This document shows positions 33,850 to 43,981 of a stretch of DNA of 64,000 nucleotides, piece by piece; position 1 is the stretch's first letter; each line of letters begins with the position of its first letter. The position numbers were made by a program, and so were the translations under genes. The notes beneath the pieces are model-generated. The model ran no database searches. It saw only the letters and a list, made by a program, of their open reading frames with translations, and had not been told where the DNA came from. The stretch is from Paenibacillus lactis (lineage in GTDB: Bacteria > Bacillota > Bacilli > Paenibacillales > Paenibacillaceae), in contig NZ_JAGGKI010000005.1 in NCBI RefSeq assembly GCF_017873605.1, positions 248,001 to 312,000 on the forward strand, written 5' to 3'.

Positions 33850-34121
33850 TACCCATCACCAACTTCACGCATCGTTATAAAACCACCCTTTTGATGTCCT
33901 GTTTTGTTAGCAAATTATACCATAGACAAGCCTACTTTTCTTTGCATTTTAATCGAGAATTGGAAGAAGTAGTCACTTTTTGGGGAGAAAACTCGAATGA
34001 ACCTCTCCGCATTTACCAATATTATACGGTCCTCCTGCCCGGAGGTTTCCTGTTAGTTTCGTAATGGAAGGAAATCCGTCTTAACGGTATAGAGGAACCG
34101 CAACAATCTCCCAATAAAAAT
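33850..34121. other. Intergenic region with no gene seen
   Basis: Between the TelA operon promoter side and the xylanase terminator. Contains an AT-rich upstream region (TATACCATAG near 33917) and a small CCTCCtgcccGGAGG hairpin near 34032. No supported ORF. Confidence 0.5.
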
Positions 34122-34163
34122 ATAGAGCTGCACCCACCTGATTCAGAGGGCACAGCTCTATTT
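34122..34163 (-). terminator. Terminator of the xylan operon
   Basis: Stem ATAGAGCTG / CAGCTCTAT; on the minus strand the stem leads into ATTTTTATT. 25 bp after the GH10 stop. Confidence 0.75.
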
Positions 34164-34187
34164 CATATTTAATAAATTCAGCTATCA

Positions 34188-35210
34188 TCAACGCCGAAGA
34201 TGATTGGCAAGAGCAGCTAAGCGATAATATGCCGGCTTCGGCCTGTGCCGCTCATCGAACAGCAGCGGCCAGTTTTTGCGCCCACGTACCGGAAAATCGC
34301 TGAGCCAGGTGTGGTCGTCCGCAGCTCCCCAGAACGTCACCGCGCTAATTACATCGCTGTATTCCTTAAGCAGCTTGAACACGGCTTCGTAGAATTCAGC
34401 CTGCTGTTCCAGCATTCCCGGTTCAGGCTCGGTCAGATCGGCCCGCTTATCTTCGAAACGGAATACCGACACATCCAGTTCCGTGAGCTGGAGTTGCAAT
34501 CCTAGCGAAGCATATTTTTCGATGGCTGCCCGGATGTCATCCAAGGACGGGTTGAACAGATTCCAGTGTGCCTGCAGGCCAATGCCGTGAATAGGTACTC
34601 CCCGGTCCAGAAGAGACTTGACCAAGGTATAAATTTTATCCCGTTTGCTTGGATGGGACTCATTGTAGTCGTTGTAGAACAACAGCGCATTCGGGTCGGC
34701 AGCATGCGCGTATTCAAACGCTTTGGCGATGAATTCGTCCCCGGCGATTTCCGTCCAGCTGGAGGTACGCAGCAACTGATCGCCGTCATCGGCAATGACC
34801 TCGTTCACAACGTCCCAAGCGTAAATATCGCCCTTATATCTGCCTACTACCGTTTGGATATGCGAACGGATTCTTTCATAAAGCACGGCTTTGCTCACGA
34901 GCTGATTCTGCTCGTCGCGGAACAACCAATCGGTGGTCTGGTTATGCCACACCAGCGTATGTCCGCGGACAGCCATCCCGTGTTTGCGCGCGAAGTCCAC
35001 GATTTGATCCGCTTCCTCGAAGGTGTAAAGCTCTTCCTCTGGGTGAACGCTGGCGAACTTCATTTCGTTTTCCGCCGTAATGCTGTTAAAGTGATGCGTA
35101 AGCAGACTCTCCTGCGACTTGATCGTATTACTACTGACCGCCGCACCTATATGGAAGTCTTCCGCGAATATGTCTTTAAGTGCGGACTCGGCCGGTACCG
35201 ATACATTCAT
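34188..35210 (-). CDS. GH10 endo-1,4-beta-xylanase, intracellular
   Basis: 340 residues covering the GH10 barrel only: SITAENEMKF (44-53), HTLVWHNQ (84-91), acid/base E137 in WDVVNEV and nucleophile E244 in TELDVS, and the late FWGAADDHTWL motif. There is no signal peptide and no carbohydrate-binding module, so it acts in the cytosol on xylo-oligosaccharides brought in by the adjacent transporter. GGAGGA precedes the ATG, which overlaps the GH43 stop (ATGA), so it is coupled to that gene. Confidence 0.93.
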   Translation of the reverse strand: MNVSVPAESALKDIFAEDFHIGAAVSSNTIKSQESLLTHHFNSITAENEMKFASVHPEEELYTFEEADQIVDFARKHGMAVRGHTLVWHNQTTDWLFRDEQNQLVSKAVLYERIRSHIQTVVGRYKGDIYAWDVVNEVIADDGDQLLRTSSWTEIAGDEFIAKAFEYAHAADPNALLFYNDYNESHPSKRDKIYTLVKSLLDRGVPIHGIGLQAHWNLFNPSLDDIRAAIEKYASLGLQLQLTELDVSVFRFEDKRADLTEPEPGMLEQQAEFYEAVFKLLKEYSDVISAVTFWGAADDHTWLSDFPVRGRKNWPLLFDERHRPKPAYYRLAALANHLRR

Positions 35211-36778
35211 ATCTCTTCCTCCTTACCAATCCTGGTCTCAAACCAGTCAAAGCTGGCTGAGCCCGAAGCGGGTTTCCCATTACCGCTTGCGTAGAATCCG
35301 ATAAGCACTCCGGTAAAGCACATTTTGTTTACGAAATCCTCCGGTGACAGCGGCTTGGCGGCTCCCTTGCCGAGCCGGATCCACTCAAGCCCGTCCAGCG
35401 AATAGGACAACGAATAGCCGGTTACGTCCGAGCTAATCTTTAAATATACCGAGTCCGCATGGACCGGTACTTCCGCCGCCAATTTGGATTCGCCTCTTAC
35501 GGTCAGTCTGGCGCCGATCATCTTCCGCCCATCTTCCTGCTTTAGAAAAATTTCATAATGGGCGTCCTCATCCCTTCTCGCGCATATCCCCGCTTCCTCG
35601 CCATCGCGGATCGCACCGAATTCAAGCAAAGTCCTCCATTCCGCCCGGACATGTTGTTGGCGTCTGCCCACAAAAGCAACTTGACCCACGTCATTTAAGC
35701 CGGCGGACTGTCCTCTCAAGGTAAGCCAGCCTTCTCGCTCGGTTAACGACCAGCTTCCTTCCGCCGGGTTCCGAAGGAAGGTCCAGCCATGCCGGAGCTT
35801 AGGCTCATCAAAATCATCCTTGCCTTCGAACAGGGCCATCGGCCCGGACTTTATCCTCTCTGGCGTCCCCGGTAACCGTTTTACGCGCATATCGAGATTT
35901 ACGGTGCCTTCATTGTTGTCGATCATCGGCCATCCCTCGTCATTCCAGGTTACAGGAGCAAGAAATGTCTCCCTGCCGAGTACGCTGTATCCCGAATCAA
36001 CAAGTCGAACGCCAAGAAATACTGCCCACCAATCACCGTTCATATCATCCACGAGGTCCGCATGGCCTAAATACTGAATGGGATGCTCGATCCCCCGGTG
36101 TGTCAGAATCGGATGCGGATACAGCTCGAACGGCCCATAGGGACTCGCGCTCCGTCCGATAATTTCCCGGTGATCCTTCGCCGTGCCTCCGGAAGCGGAC
36201 ATGATGTAATACATGCCGTTTATTTTGTACAAGTGGGGCCCTTCCGTCCATGGACCGCCGTCCCCCCTCCAGATGACTACCGGCTCGGACAACGCTTTTC
36301 CGGTGGCAATGTCAATTTCGTACTGGATGGCATGGGAGTCGTAATCAGCACCCTGCTGGGCGGTCACATATACTTTGCCGTCATCGTCGAAGAACAAAGA
36401 GGGATCGATCCCGCCATACGGGACCAGGATCGGATCGGACCATGGGCCAGCCGGATCCTGGGTGGTTACGTAAAAGTTCCCAATTCCATATACATCCGTT
36501 GTAATCATATAAAACGTTCCGTCATGGTATCTTAGCGTCGGCGCATAAATTCCGTCCGAGCTTCGCCGTGCCCTCAGATCCAGCTGGCTGTCCCGGTCCA
36601 GCACATGCCCGATTTGTTCCCAATCCACCAAATTGCGGCTGCGAAAAATCGGCACGGCCGGGAAATATTCAAATGAGCTGCAGACCATATAAAAGTCATC
36701 CCCGGCCCGGGTGATGCTCGGGTCTGGATAAAACCCCGGAAGAACCGGGTTTGCATAACCGATTGCATGTATCGTCAT
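35207..36778 (-). CDS. GH43 beta-xylosidase / alpha-L-arabinofuranosidase
   Basis: 523 residues with two domains. The five-bladed propeller has the three catalytic acids: D19 (YPDPSI), D125 (GGIDPSLF) and E179 (WTEGPHLY). The C-terminal ~200 residues form the beta-sandwich domain typical of the XynB-like GH43 subfamily (FDEPKLRHGWTFLRNP onward). No signal peptide. It would split xylobiose-sized products, or remove arabinose, in the cytosol after GH10 action. Encoded 3 bp after the second permease gene and overlapping the GH10 gene. Confidence 0.92.
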   Translation of the reverse strand: MTIHAIGYANPVLPGFYPDPSITRAGDDFYMVCSSFEYFPAVPIFRSRNLVDWEQIGHVLDRDSQLDLRARRSSDGIYAPTLRYHDGTFYMITTDVYGIGNFYVTTQDPAGPWSDPILVPYGGIDPSLFFDDDGKVYVTAQQGADYDSHAIQYEIDIATGKALSEPVVIWRGDGGPWTEGPHLYKINGMYYIMSASGGTAKDHREIIGRSASPYGPFELYPHPILTHRGIEHPIQYLGHADLVDDMNGDWWAVFLGVRLVDSGYSVLGRETFLAPVTWNDEGWPMIDNNEGTVNLDMRVKRLPGTPERIKSGPMALFEGKDDFDEPKLRHGWTFLRNPAEGSWSLTEREGWLTLRGQSAGLNDVGQVAFVGRRQQHVRAEWRTLLEFGAIRDGEEAGICARRDEDAHYEIFLKQEDGRKMIGARLTVRGESKLAAEVPVHADSVYLKISSDVTGYSLSYSLDGLEWIRLGKGAAKPLSPEDFVNKMCFTGVLIGFYASGNGKPASGSASFDWFETRIGKEEEI

Positions 36779-36781
36779 GGT

Positions 36782-37741
36782 TTACTCCTTAACGCTGCCG
36801 ACATTCAGACCGACAACAAAATACTTTTGCATGAACGGATAAACGAGCAGAATCGGAACGGATGCCACGACCGTTACGGCAGCGCGAATTGAAATCGGCG
36901 TTACCATGTTCACCGCAGCGTCCTGCGTCATCCCGGCTCCGGCAGCCACTGCCGGGTTGCTGTTCGCGTTCATACTGGATGACAGCAGCTTCATCAGCTC
37001 ATACTGCAAAGTGCTCAGCTCTTGGCGGGAGGAGGTATAGATGAATGCATCAAACCAGGAGTTCCAAGCCCCCACGGCCACGAACAGCGCAATGGTTGCC
37101 AGCACCGGCTTACACAGCGGGAAGATGATCCGAATGAAGATTTTAAAATCTCCGGCTCCATCAATTCTTGCCGATTCAACCAAGCTTTCCGGAATCGTTC
37201 CGATATACGTCCGGATAACGATCATATTGAATGCGCTGATCATCGACGGGATCACATATACCCAGAACGAATTCAGCAGGTGCAAGTCCTTCATCAGAAA
37301 ATATCCAGGAATCAAACCGGCGTTAAAGTACATCGTCAGAATAAAGATCAAGGTAATCGGCTTGCGGAATACATATTCCCGACGGCTCAGCGTATACGCC
37401 AGCATCGTGGTCAAGACCAGATTCAGCAGCGTTGAAAGCACCGTTCGTGCCACGGAAATCCAGAACGCGTCATATATCGTTCCCGAAGCGAATACCGCCT
37501 TGTAATTCTGCCAAGTAAATTCCCTCGGCCAGAGATAGATTCCCCCCCGGATCGTATCATTCCCCGCATTCAGGGAAACGACGATCGTGTTCAGGAACGG
37601 ATATAATGTGACAACGACAAGACCAATCATAAACAAGGTATTGAACGTATTAAAAAGGATCGGCTCTACTCTTTTTTTTCTGACGGATTTAGGCGCTGCG
37701 GCAGCAGTTGCTGGCCCAGGGCTGATTGTTTGATTTGCCAT
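36782..37741 (-). CDS. Carbohydrate ABC transporter permease (LplC/YtcP type)
   Basis: 319 residues, six membrane segments, with the ATPase-contact loop ESARIDGAGDFKIFIRIIFP and the C-terminal QKYFVVGLNVGSVKE characteristic of this group. Imports oligosaccharides, probably xylo- or arabinoxylo-oligosaccharides by context. Overlaps the other permease by 1 bp. No ATPase gene is nearby; a shared MsmX-type ATPase encoded elsewhere is the normal partner. Confidence 0.92.
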   Translation of the reverse strand: MANQTISPGPATAAAAPKSVRKKRVEPILFNTFNTLFMIGLVVVTLYPFLNTIVVSLNAGNDTIRGGIYLWPREFTWQNYKAVFASGTIYDAFWISVARTVLSTLLNLVLTTMLAYTLSRREYVFRKPITLIFILTMYFNAGLIPGYFLMKDLHLLNSFWVYVIPSMISAFNMIVIRTYIGTIPESLVESARIDGAGDFKIFIRIIFPLCKPVLATIALFVAVGAWNSWFDAFIYTSSRQELSTLQYELMKLLSSSMNANSNPAVAAGAGMTQDAAVNMVTPISIRAAVTVVASVPILLVYPFMQKYFVVGLNVGSVKE

Positions 37742-38700
37742 TATAGCAGCCTCTCTTCCCCTAGCCGTTTCGCGACTCCGTTTGCAATCAATAACAGCGT
37801 CACACTAACGACCGTTTTAAATATACCGGCAGCCGTTGCTAATGAGTAATTGCCTTGGGCAAGCCCGTACTTCAGTACGAATATGTCAATCGTTTGCGAC
37901 CAGTCGACAACAAGACCGTTGCCCAGCAAGTATTGAACCTCGAAGCCTGCCTCCAAAATGTGACCGACCTGCATGATCAACAGAATGATAATCGTTGGCT
38001 TAATGCCCGGCAAAGTGACATGGAACATTTTCCGATAGCGGCTTGCCCCGTCCATATCGGCAGCCTCATAAAGCGCCGGGTCGATGGATGCCATCGCAGC
38101 CAAATATATAATCGTATTCCAGCCGACTTCTTTCCAAACATGCGACGCTCCGACGATTCCCCAGAAGTATTTGCCTTCACTGAGCCATTGGATCGGCTCC
38201 TTGATGAGATGCAGCTTCATAAGGACATCATTGATGATTCCGTCTGAAGCCAAGCTCGTCGCCACAATCCCGGTTACGATGATCCAGGATAGAAAGTGCG
38301 GAAGATAGGAGATCGTCTGTACGGTTCTTTTCCAAAATACTTTCTTGATTTCATTCAGTAATAACGCAAGAATAATTGCAGTCGTAAAGCCGAGAATCAT
38401 ATTGATAACACTCATTGCGAGCGTATTGCGAAGCACTTGCAGGAAACTATCATCCTTAAAAAGAAATTCAAAATGTTTAAATCCTACCCACTTCTGTTCA
38501 CTAAAGTCTCTAGCCGGCTTGTAGTCCTGGAAAGCCATGGTCCATCCCCAGATGGGAACATAGGCAAACAAGATGATGTAAGCCATCAGAGGCACTGACA
38601 TATAGATCAACTGTCTCTGTTCTTTGAGGACGGCCCAGGTGATTTTCTTGTTTTTCTTAGGCTTCCGGACGGCAGAGTCTTTGACAAAGGTCTCTTCCAT
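37741..38700 (-). CDS. Carbohydrate ABC transporter permease (LplB type)
   Basis: 319 residues, six membrane segments, N-terminal VPLMAYIILFAYVPIWGWTM and ATPase-contact loop EAADMDGASRYRKMF. Partner of the LplC-type permease. Encoded about 85 bp after the binding lipoprotein, across a hairpin. Confidence 0.92.
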   Translation of the reverse strand: MEETFVKDSAVRKPKKNKKITWAVLKEQRQLIYMSVPLMAYIILFAYVPIWGWTMAFQDYKPARDFSEQKWVGFKHFEFLFKDDSFLQVLRNTLAMSVINMILGFTTAIILALLLNEIKKVFWKRTVQTISYLPHFLSWIIVTGIVATSLASDGIINDVLMKLHLIKEPIQWLSEGKYFWGIVGASHVWKEVGWNTIIYLAAMASIDPALYEAADMDGASRYRKMFHVTLPGIKPTIIILLIMQVGHILEAGFEVQYLLGNGLVVDWSQTIDIFVLKYGLAQGNYSLATAAGIFKTVVSVTLLLIANGVAKRLGEERLL

Positions 38701-38738
38701 AAGTTTGTTCTCCCCAAAACCCCATATTTCGTAAACAA

Positions 38739-38757
38739 GGAAGGCATGAAGCCTTCC
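38739..38757 (-). terminator. Intercistronic hairpin after the binding-protein gene
   Basis: Stem GGAAGGC / GCCTTCC with a five-base loop, between the lipoprotein and permease genes. No long T-run, so more likely an mRNA 3' stabiliser or attenuator that keeps the binding protein in excess. Confidence 0.5.
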
Positions 38758-38786
38758 CGTTTCCGATTCATGTATCTTCCGCTGCC

Positions 38787-40481
38787 TTACTTAACAGACC
38801 AAGTGTCTCTTCTCCATTGCAGCACTTCATTAATCCGATCTTCATAAGCCTTGATGTTGAGCTTGCGGATTTCAGTGACGTACTCATCCCAGACGCTGTC
38901 GAATTCTTCCGGTTTAGCTAGAATGGCTTTCGGTAAGTACTTCGTGGACAACTCATTTTGCTTCGTATTCACGATTTTCGCTTCAGATCCGTCTACCAGG
39001 TCGACAGACCATGCCGGGTACGCGATGTCGTTCTCAGGAGCCGGACTGAAGAAGTCGACATAGCTGTTGAATCCGTATTGGGCGAGGAAGTTCTTGTCAT
39101 ACTCTTTCATGCCTGCCAGAATTTCTTCAGGCTGGGCAGCCGCATCTGTCGCGTTGCCGTCCGAGAATAAACCTTCCATTTTTGGGGCTTGGCCGTAGAA
39201 GGAATCGGCTTTATTCGCGAGCTTCCAGGTTGCATCGGTAAACTGGTCGCGCTGCTCTTGCGTTTTCATGAATCGGCCGTCTTTAACGATGTAATCTTCC
39301 CCTTCGATCCCCCAGGCCAAGATTTTTTGCCAATCTTCTTGAATCAGCGTATCCAACAATTTGATAATTCGGATAGCCTGTTCTTCGGATGCATTGACCG
39401 TAATCCCGAACCCGTTATTGAGGTTCAGAGCCGGGCGGTCTTTGTAATGATCCCGGATGCCTTCATCAAAGACAAGCGGAAGACCGACATATGTTCTTTC
39501 ATCTTTCTTCTGGGTAATCAGCGCGTTTTCAGCGCTTTGGAAGTTCCAGTGCTGGTCAAACATACCAAGGACTGCGCCGCTGGAGATTTTCGCCATATAC
39601 TGGTCGAAGTTTTGAGTGAACGTTTCTTTGTCGATGATGCCCAGGGCATTCATCTCGTTCAGCTTTTTATAATAGCGTTTGGCATAGTCCTTATCGGCAA
39701 AAATTTCCGCCTTGCCGTCTTTAACGACTACGCCGCCATCGTTCGGATGACCGATCAAATGCTGAGGAGCATTGAACAGACCCCAGTTTTTCCAGTCATA
39801 GTTCAGAATTTCAAAGCCGATCGTCGGCGTACCGTCGATGGTCGGATGCTTTTCCTTGTATTGTTTAATCAAGTCAAAATATTGATCCAAGGTTTTAACC
39901 TCTGGATATCCCGCCTCTGCCAAAACGTCCTTCTGAATCCAGAAGGCTGGGCCCGAATACCAAGACGAGGTAACGTCAGCATTCGTTACGCCGTAGTTTG
40001 GTAGATTGTAAATATGACCGTCGTTCGGGTCTTTCATCATGTTCCAGTACTTCTCATAATGCTTCTTCAAGTTTGGCGCATGCTCTTCAATCAAATCCTC
40101 GAGCGGGATAAAGGCACCGGCAGCTGTCAGCTTTTGATTCGCTGTCATCATGTCCGGATAATCGCCCCCTGCGATCATAACGCCGAGCTTCTGGTCAATA
40201 TCGCCAGCTAGGAACTCGAATTTGAAGGATGCCCCTGTCTTTTCTCTGATTAATTTATAAATCTTGTTGTCAGGTGTTGGTTGCTGGTCGGGCTGACCGA
40301 TGAAAACCGAAATTTCAAACGGCTCCACTCCATTCGCGACATTTTCCCCGGCTTCCTGTCCGTTATTATCGTTCTTGGCGGCTCCCTTGTTGTTACCGCC
40401 GCTGCAAGCCGATAGTACGAGACCGAGCGAAAGCAGCAGCACCATGCTGAACCGGAGTACCGACTTTTTCTTTCCCCCCAT
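38787..40481 (-). CDS. Oligosaccharide-binding lipoprotein (LplA-like)
   Basis: 564 residues. Lipoprotein signal with lipobox LSAC (Cys about 26) followed by a Gly/Asn-rich tether. The family-1 binding fold includes DYPDMMTANQKLTAAGAFIPL and the long linker region ending WRRDTWSVK. It binds the sugar outside and delivers it to the two permeases. A catabolite-type site lies upstream, and the neighbouring kinase/regulators make xylo-oligosaccharides the likely ligand. Confidence 0.9.
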   Translation of the reverse strand: MGGKKKSVLRFSMVLLLSLGLVLSACSGGNNKGAAKNDNNGQEAGENVANGVEPFEISVFIGQPDQQPTPDNKIYKLIREKTGASFKFEFLAGDIDQKLGVMIAGGDYPDMMTANQKLTAAGAFIPLEDLIEEHAPNLKKHYEKYWNMMKDPNDGHIYNLPNYGVTNADVTSSWYSGPAFWIQKDVLAEAGYPEVKTLDQYFDLIKQYKEKHPTIDGTPTIGFEILNYDWKNWGLFNAPQHLIGHPNDGGVVVKDGKAEIFADKDYAKRYYKKLNEMNALGIIDKETFTQNFDQYMAKISSGAVLGMFDQHWNFQSAENALITQKKDERTYVGLPLVFDEGIRDHYKDRPALNLNNGFGITVNASEEQAIRIIKLLDTLIQEDWQKILAWGIEGEDYIVKDGRFMKTQEQRDQFTDATWKLANKADSFYGQAPKMEGLFSDGNATDAAAQPEEILAGMKEYDKNFLAQYGFNSYVDFFSPAPENDIAYPAWSVDLVDGSEAKIVNTKQNELSTKYLPKAILAKPEEFDSVWDEYVTEIRKLNIKAYEDRINEVLQWRRDTWSVK

Positions 40482-40550
40482 TTAAAGCACCTCCGAAATG
40501 ATATGGTTACTTCAAGGACTGTAAGCCCTTTCAATAACTTATCTTTATTG

Positions 40551-40564
40551 TAAAAGCGCTGCCA
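40551..40564. promoter_or_regulatory. Possible CcpA cre site
   Basis: Minus-strand TGGCAGCGCTTTTA agrees with the TGWAARCGYTTWCA pattern at all but two or three positions, just downstream of a TATAGT -10-like hexamer and ahead of the binding-protein gene. Carbon catabolite repression would suit the operon. Confidence 0.4.
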
Positions 40565-40606
40565 AACGCGAACTATAACACAATTAAAGCTTTTCCCCTA
40601 AAAACT

Positions 40607-42142
40607 TTAGTTCCTGTTTTTGTATTCATTGGGGGACATACCCAATCGTTTTTCGAATTGTTTCAGAAATTGGCTGTAGTTCACATAACCTACCCTTTCC
40701 GCGATTTCGCTGTTTTTATATTGGTTTAGCCGAAGCAGCCGGGTGGCCTCCTCAATCCGGAGATTATGCACCCATTCGTTAAATCCGACACCGTTCTTCT
40801 TCATGAGCAATTGCCCAAGATACACCGGGTGCAAATAAAAACGCTCGGCCAGCTTCTTGATCGTCAGTCCCTCCCGGTAATGTTCCCGGATGTATTCGTT
40901 GATCTCCTGAATGATTCCCTGCGATTTACGAGCCTGCTCCCGGCTCAGCAAATCAATGCACTCGAGGCCGAAGTTAAGCAGAAGATCAAAAAGATCGTTC
41001 AGATTCATCACCGAATCGGCCAAAGCGGATACATCATATTTCGCCAGCACATCCGAAGCCTGCTCGCCGGATTCCTCCATATACTCTTTCATTTTGTACA
41101 TCAAATGAATGACAGTCTTTTTCACCGTTTCAGGGGCGAGCCGCAAGTTGCGAAACCTCTCCGCTTCCGCAGCGATCGTATCTTGATAACCGGCGGCATT
41201 TAGAAGATTGAACGCCTCCATCACGCTGTCCACCAAGCGTATCGAGGCGTAACGATATTCCAGCTTTCTGTTATCGACCGATTCGTAAGAAATGACCCCG
41301 GCATAATCGGGGTCATAGAACTTATGCTTTATCGCCTCTTCCGCGGTGCTGTAGCAGCTGGCAAGACGCATGATCGATTGTTCCGGTGAGCCCACGGCCA
41401 TAAACACCCGGTGACCGGCGAATCGGGCAGACAAGTCAGCAAGCATCCGGAGCGCGGGATCCTCCTGACCGTCATCCGGCGAATACCCGAGAACGATGCC
41501 GAAGCGGTTCTTGTCCAGGTCAATCAAAAACATGGCACTTTGCTGCTCAACCAGGGAGCTGGCGATTCCCCTCAATTCCGCGTAACTCGTTGGCTCCGTT
41601 TGAACCAGGCAGATGTTCCATGCGTCCCGGCTGGCTGACAAAGGCTCCAGACCGTCCGGTCCGTCCCTATCCGGAGCCGGACTGTGCCCTAGCAGCTGAC
41701 GGATCTTTGAAACTTGCTCTTCCCGGGAAGCAATACTGCTCCATTGTTGCTTCTCGGCTTCATGCAGCAATTCACGATAAATCTCGCGCAGTACGTGAGA
41801 GGCTTCTTCCGCTTCAATCGGTTTCAACAAATAGTGCGCGATTCCGTAACGCATCGCTTTTCTTGCATACTCGAACTCGCTGTATCCGCTAACGATGGCG
41901 AAGCTGATTGCTTTGTTGCCGTTCTTCTGCCACTCCCCGATCATTTCAAGGCCGTCCATGAGCGGCATATGTACATCGGTGACCACTAAATCCGGCGCAA
42001 GGGAAGCCATCAATTTCAGCCCCTCCGCGCCGTTGGCGCATGTGCCGCATATGTCAAAGCCAAGCTCCTCCCAATTGATCCATAATTGCATGCCTTCCAA
42101 AGCTCCGGGTTCGTCATCGATCAGCAGAACTTTAAATCTCAA
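40607..42142 (-). CDS. AraC-type response regulator (YesN family), second
   Basis: 511 residues. Receiver domain at 1-120 with phosphoacceptor D56 (VVTDVHMPLMDG); a long middle domain of about 280 residues with no recognised fold; a C-terminal AraC double helix-turn-helix (IKKLAERFYLHPVYLGQL and IAERVGYVNYSQFLKQF). Overlaps the kinase gene by 4 bp. One of two such regulators flanking a single kinase; likely activator of the importer and glycosidases. Confidence 0.9.
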   Translation of the reverse strand: MRFKVLLIDDEPGALEGMQLWINWEELGFDICGTCANGAEGLKLMASLAPDLVVTDVHMPLMDGLEMIGEWQKNGNKAISFAIVSGYSEFEYARKAMRYGIAHYLLKPIEAEEASHVLREIYRELLHEAEKQQWSSIASREEQVSKIRQLLGHSPAPDRDGPDGLEPLSASRDAWNICLVQTEPTSYAELRGIASSLVEQQSAMFLIDLDKNRFGIVLGYSPDDGQEDPALRMLADLSARFAGHRVFMAVGSPEQSIMRLASCYSTAEEAIKHKFYDPDYAGVISYESVDNRKLEYRYASIRLVDSVMEAFNLLNAAGYQDTIAAEAERFRNLRLAPETVKKTVIHLMYKMKEYMEESGEQASDVLAKYDVSALADSVMNLNDLFDLLLNFGLECIDLLSREQARKSQGIIQEINEYIREHYREGLTIKKLAERFYLHPVYLGQLLMKKNGVGFNEWVHNLRIEEATRLLRLNQYKNSEIAERVGYVNYSQFLKQFEKRLGMSPNEYKNRN

Positions 42143-43959
42143 TTCCGTTCCCCTCCTTGCTCGTAATCCTGATGATCCAACAGACTGACGGGAATCTCGA
42201 AGAACACCGTCGTTCCCTGATCCGGTTTGCTGTAAATATCAAAGCGGACGAGGTCGTTGTAATATAGCTCAAGCCTGCAATATACATTGCGGATTCCGAT
42301 GCTGGTGCCGGACGTATTCTCGTTGCGCATGGAAATAAGAACCTCTCGAAGCTTTTCCGGGACCATGCCTTTGCCGTTGTCCTGCACGGATACACGAAGG
42401 TTGCCGTCTATTACCGTCGCGCTGATTTTGACCACGCCTTTCCCATCCACAGCCTGAATGCCATGCTTGCACGCATTTTCCACCAATGGTTGGATACTCA
42501 TCTTCGGTATTTTATAAAGCAGCGCTTCCCGGTCGATATCAAGCTCATACTCAATCTTGTCCCTGAATCTGAATTTCTCGATCTTCAGATACATTTCGAT
42601 GAACAAGATTTCTTCCTCAAGCGTGACGATGTCCGCTTTCCAGCTAAGCAATCTGCGAAGCAGTCTGGACAGGTTCTTGATGATATCCGTCACGTCGGAA
42701 TAATTGTTTTTCGTACAGACGACCAATATGGCATTCAGTGTGTTAAACAAAAAATGCGGATTCATCTGACTTTGCAAAAAGTTCAGCTCTGCCCGTACCC
42801 GCTCCATCTCCAGGTTCTTCTTCTGAATTTCGAGCTTGTACACATTGTTGATCAAAGAGTTAATCTCGGCTGTCATCCTATTGAAATTCTGGATCAAGCC
42901 ACCGATCTCGTCCCGGCCCTCATCCATTCGGATCAGGTCGAACTTCTCGTTGGTAACCTTCTGCATATGTCTGGACAACCGTTTAACCCGATAATTGTAT
43001 GATCTGAGCATGATGTAAATAAATATAAACGAAAACAGTGTAATGACAGCTGCGATCATCCCCACATAAAGCTGCATTTCGCGCATGGCTTGGGATAAAC
43101 GGGTTCCCTGCGTCACGCCAACCAGCTTCCAGCCCTTTACGTAACTTGCCGTTCCGATGGAGACGACATGTACGTCTTTGTCCTTGTCGTGATCAGCAAG
43201 CTGAAACACAGGATAAGCATCGGTGACGTCCCGCTGGTACCCGCTGTCCGCAGACATAATGATTTGGTTATGCTCATTGACCAGATAGAGATTTAAATAG
43301 TCCTGCTCGCGCAGGATGACATCGTAAATTTTGTTTAAGTCAATATCGATCCGGAGCAATTTATCATACTTGCTATATATGTCAAAATAGTCCATTTTTT
43401 CGATAACACTCAGATAAGGGACCGTAGCTGTGCGGTTATTTGCTTCTGTCGCCCTGTAAGCCGCTACCATAACAGGGGACGTCGATTGTTCCCACAGCCG
43501 ATACCAATCGCTATTCTTCGCATTGGCATCGAGCACTTGATAATTCCCGCCGGGCATGATCGTATCATTCTCCGTAAATATGCTGATTCGCTGAATCTGA
43601 TTGTTGACGGGAATATAACTGGTCACCCGGTTTCGAAGCTGTTCGTCGAACGTTTCGTAAAACTGGATCGGACTTTCGTAAGTTCGGTCCAGCGTTTCAT
43701 ACAGCAGCTTGTCCGTATTGAGCGCATGACTGACCGCTACACCGCCGTCAATGAACTCATGAATATCTTTTCTGGCCCGCTCCAGCGAGATCTGGAGGTT
43801 TTGTTCCTCGCGGTCTTTGATGATGCCGGTCATCCGGTCCATAAACGCGATATTGATAACCGCGATCGGGAGCAGCACGCCAATCACGTAGATGAGTATG
43901 AATTTATAGTTCAGCGGTATATCGTTAATAAATGATCGGAATCTGAAACGTTTTTTCAT
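42139..43959 (-). CDS. Membrane sensor histidine kinase (YesM family)
   Basis: About 606 residues. First membrane segment at 15-37 (FILIYVIGVLLPIAVINIAF), an extracellular sensor domain of about 250 residues, second membrane segment (MIAAVITLFSFIFIYIML), a HAMP linker, the His_kinase motif SQMNPHFLFNTLNAIL carrying the phosphorylated His, and an ATPase with IQPLVENACKHGI and DNGKGM. The ATG at 43959 is preferred over the longer open frame. Sits 22 bp after the first regulator and overlaps the second. Senses oligosaccharides, perhaps through the binding protein; that is inference. Confidence 0.9.
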   Translation of the reverse strand: MKKRFRFRSFINDIPLNYKFILIYVIGVLLPIAVINIAFMDRMTGIIKDREEQNLQISLERARKDIHEFIDGGVAVSHALNTDKLLYETLDRTYESPIQFYETFDEQLRNRVTSYIPVNNQIQRISIFTENDTIMPGGNYQVLDANAKNSDWYRLWEQSTSPVMVAAYRATEANNRTATVPYLSVIEKMDYFDIYSKYDKLLRIDIDLNKIYDVILREQDYLNLYLVNEHNQIIMSADSGYQRDVTDAYPVFQLADHDKDKDVHVVSIGTASYVKGWKLVGVTQGTRLSQAMREMQLYVGMIAAVITLFSFIFIYIMLRSYNYRVKRLSRHMQKVTNEKFDLIRMDEGRDEIGGLIQNFNRMTAEINSLINNVYKLEIQKKNLEMERVRAELNFLQSQMNPHFLFNTLNAILVVCTKNNYSDVTDIIKNLSRLLRRLLSWKADIVTLEEEILFIEMYLKIEKFRFRDKIEYELDIDREALLYKIPKMSIQPLVENACKHGIQAVDGKGVVKISATVIDGNLRVSVQDNGKGMVPEKLREVLISMRNENTSGTSIGIRNVYCRLELYYNDLVRFDIYSKPDQGTTVFFEIPVSLLDHQDYEQGGERN

Positions 43960-43981
43960 GATTTTGGCACCGTCCCGCCGT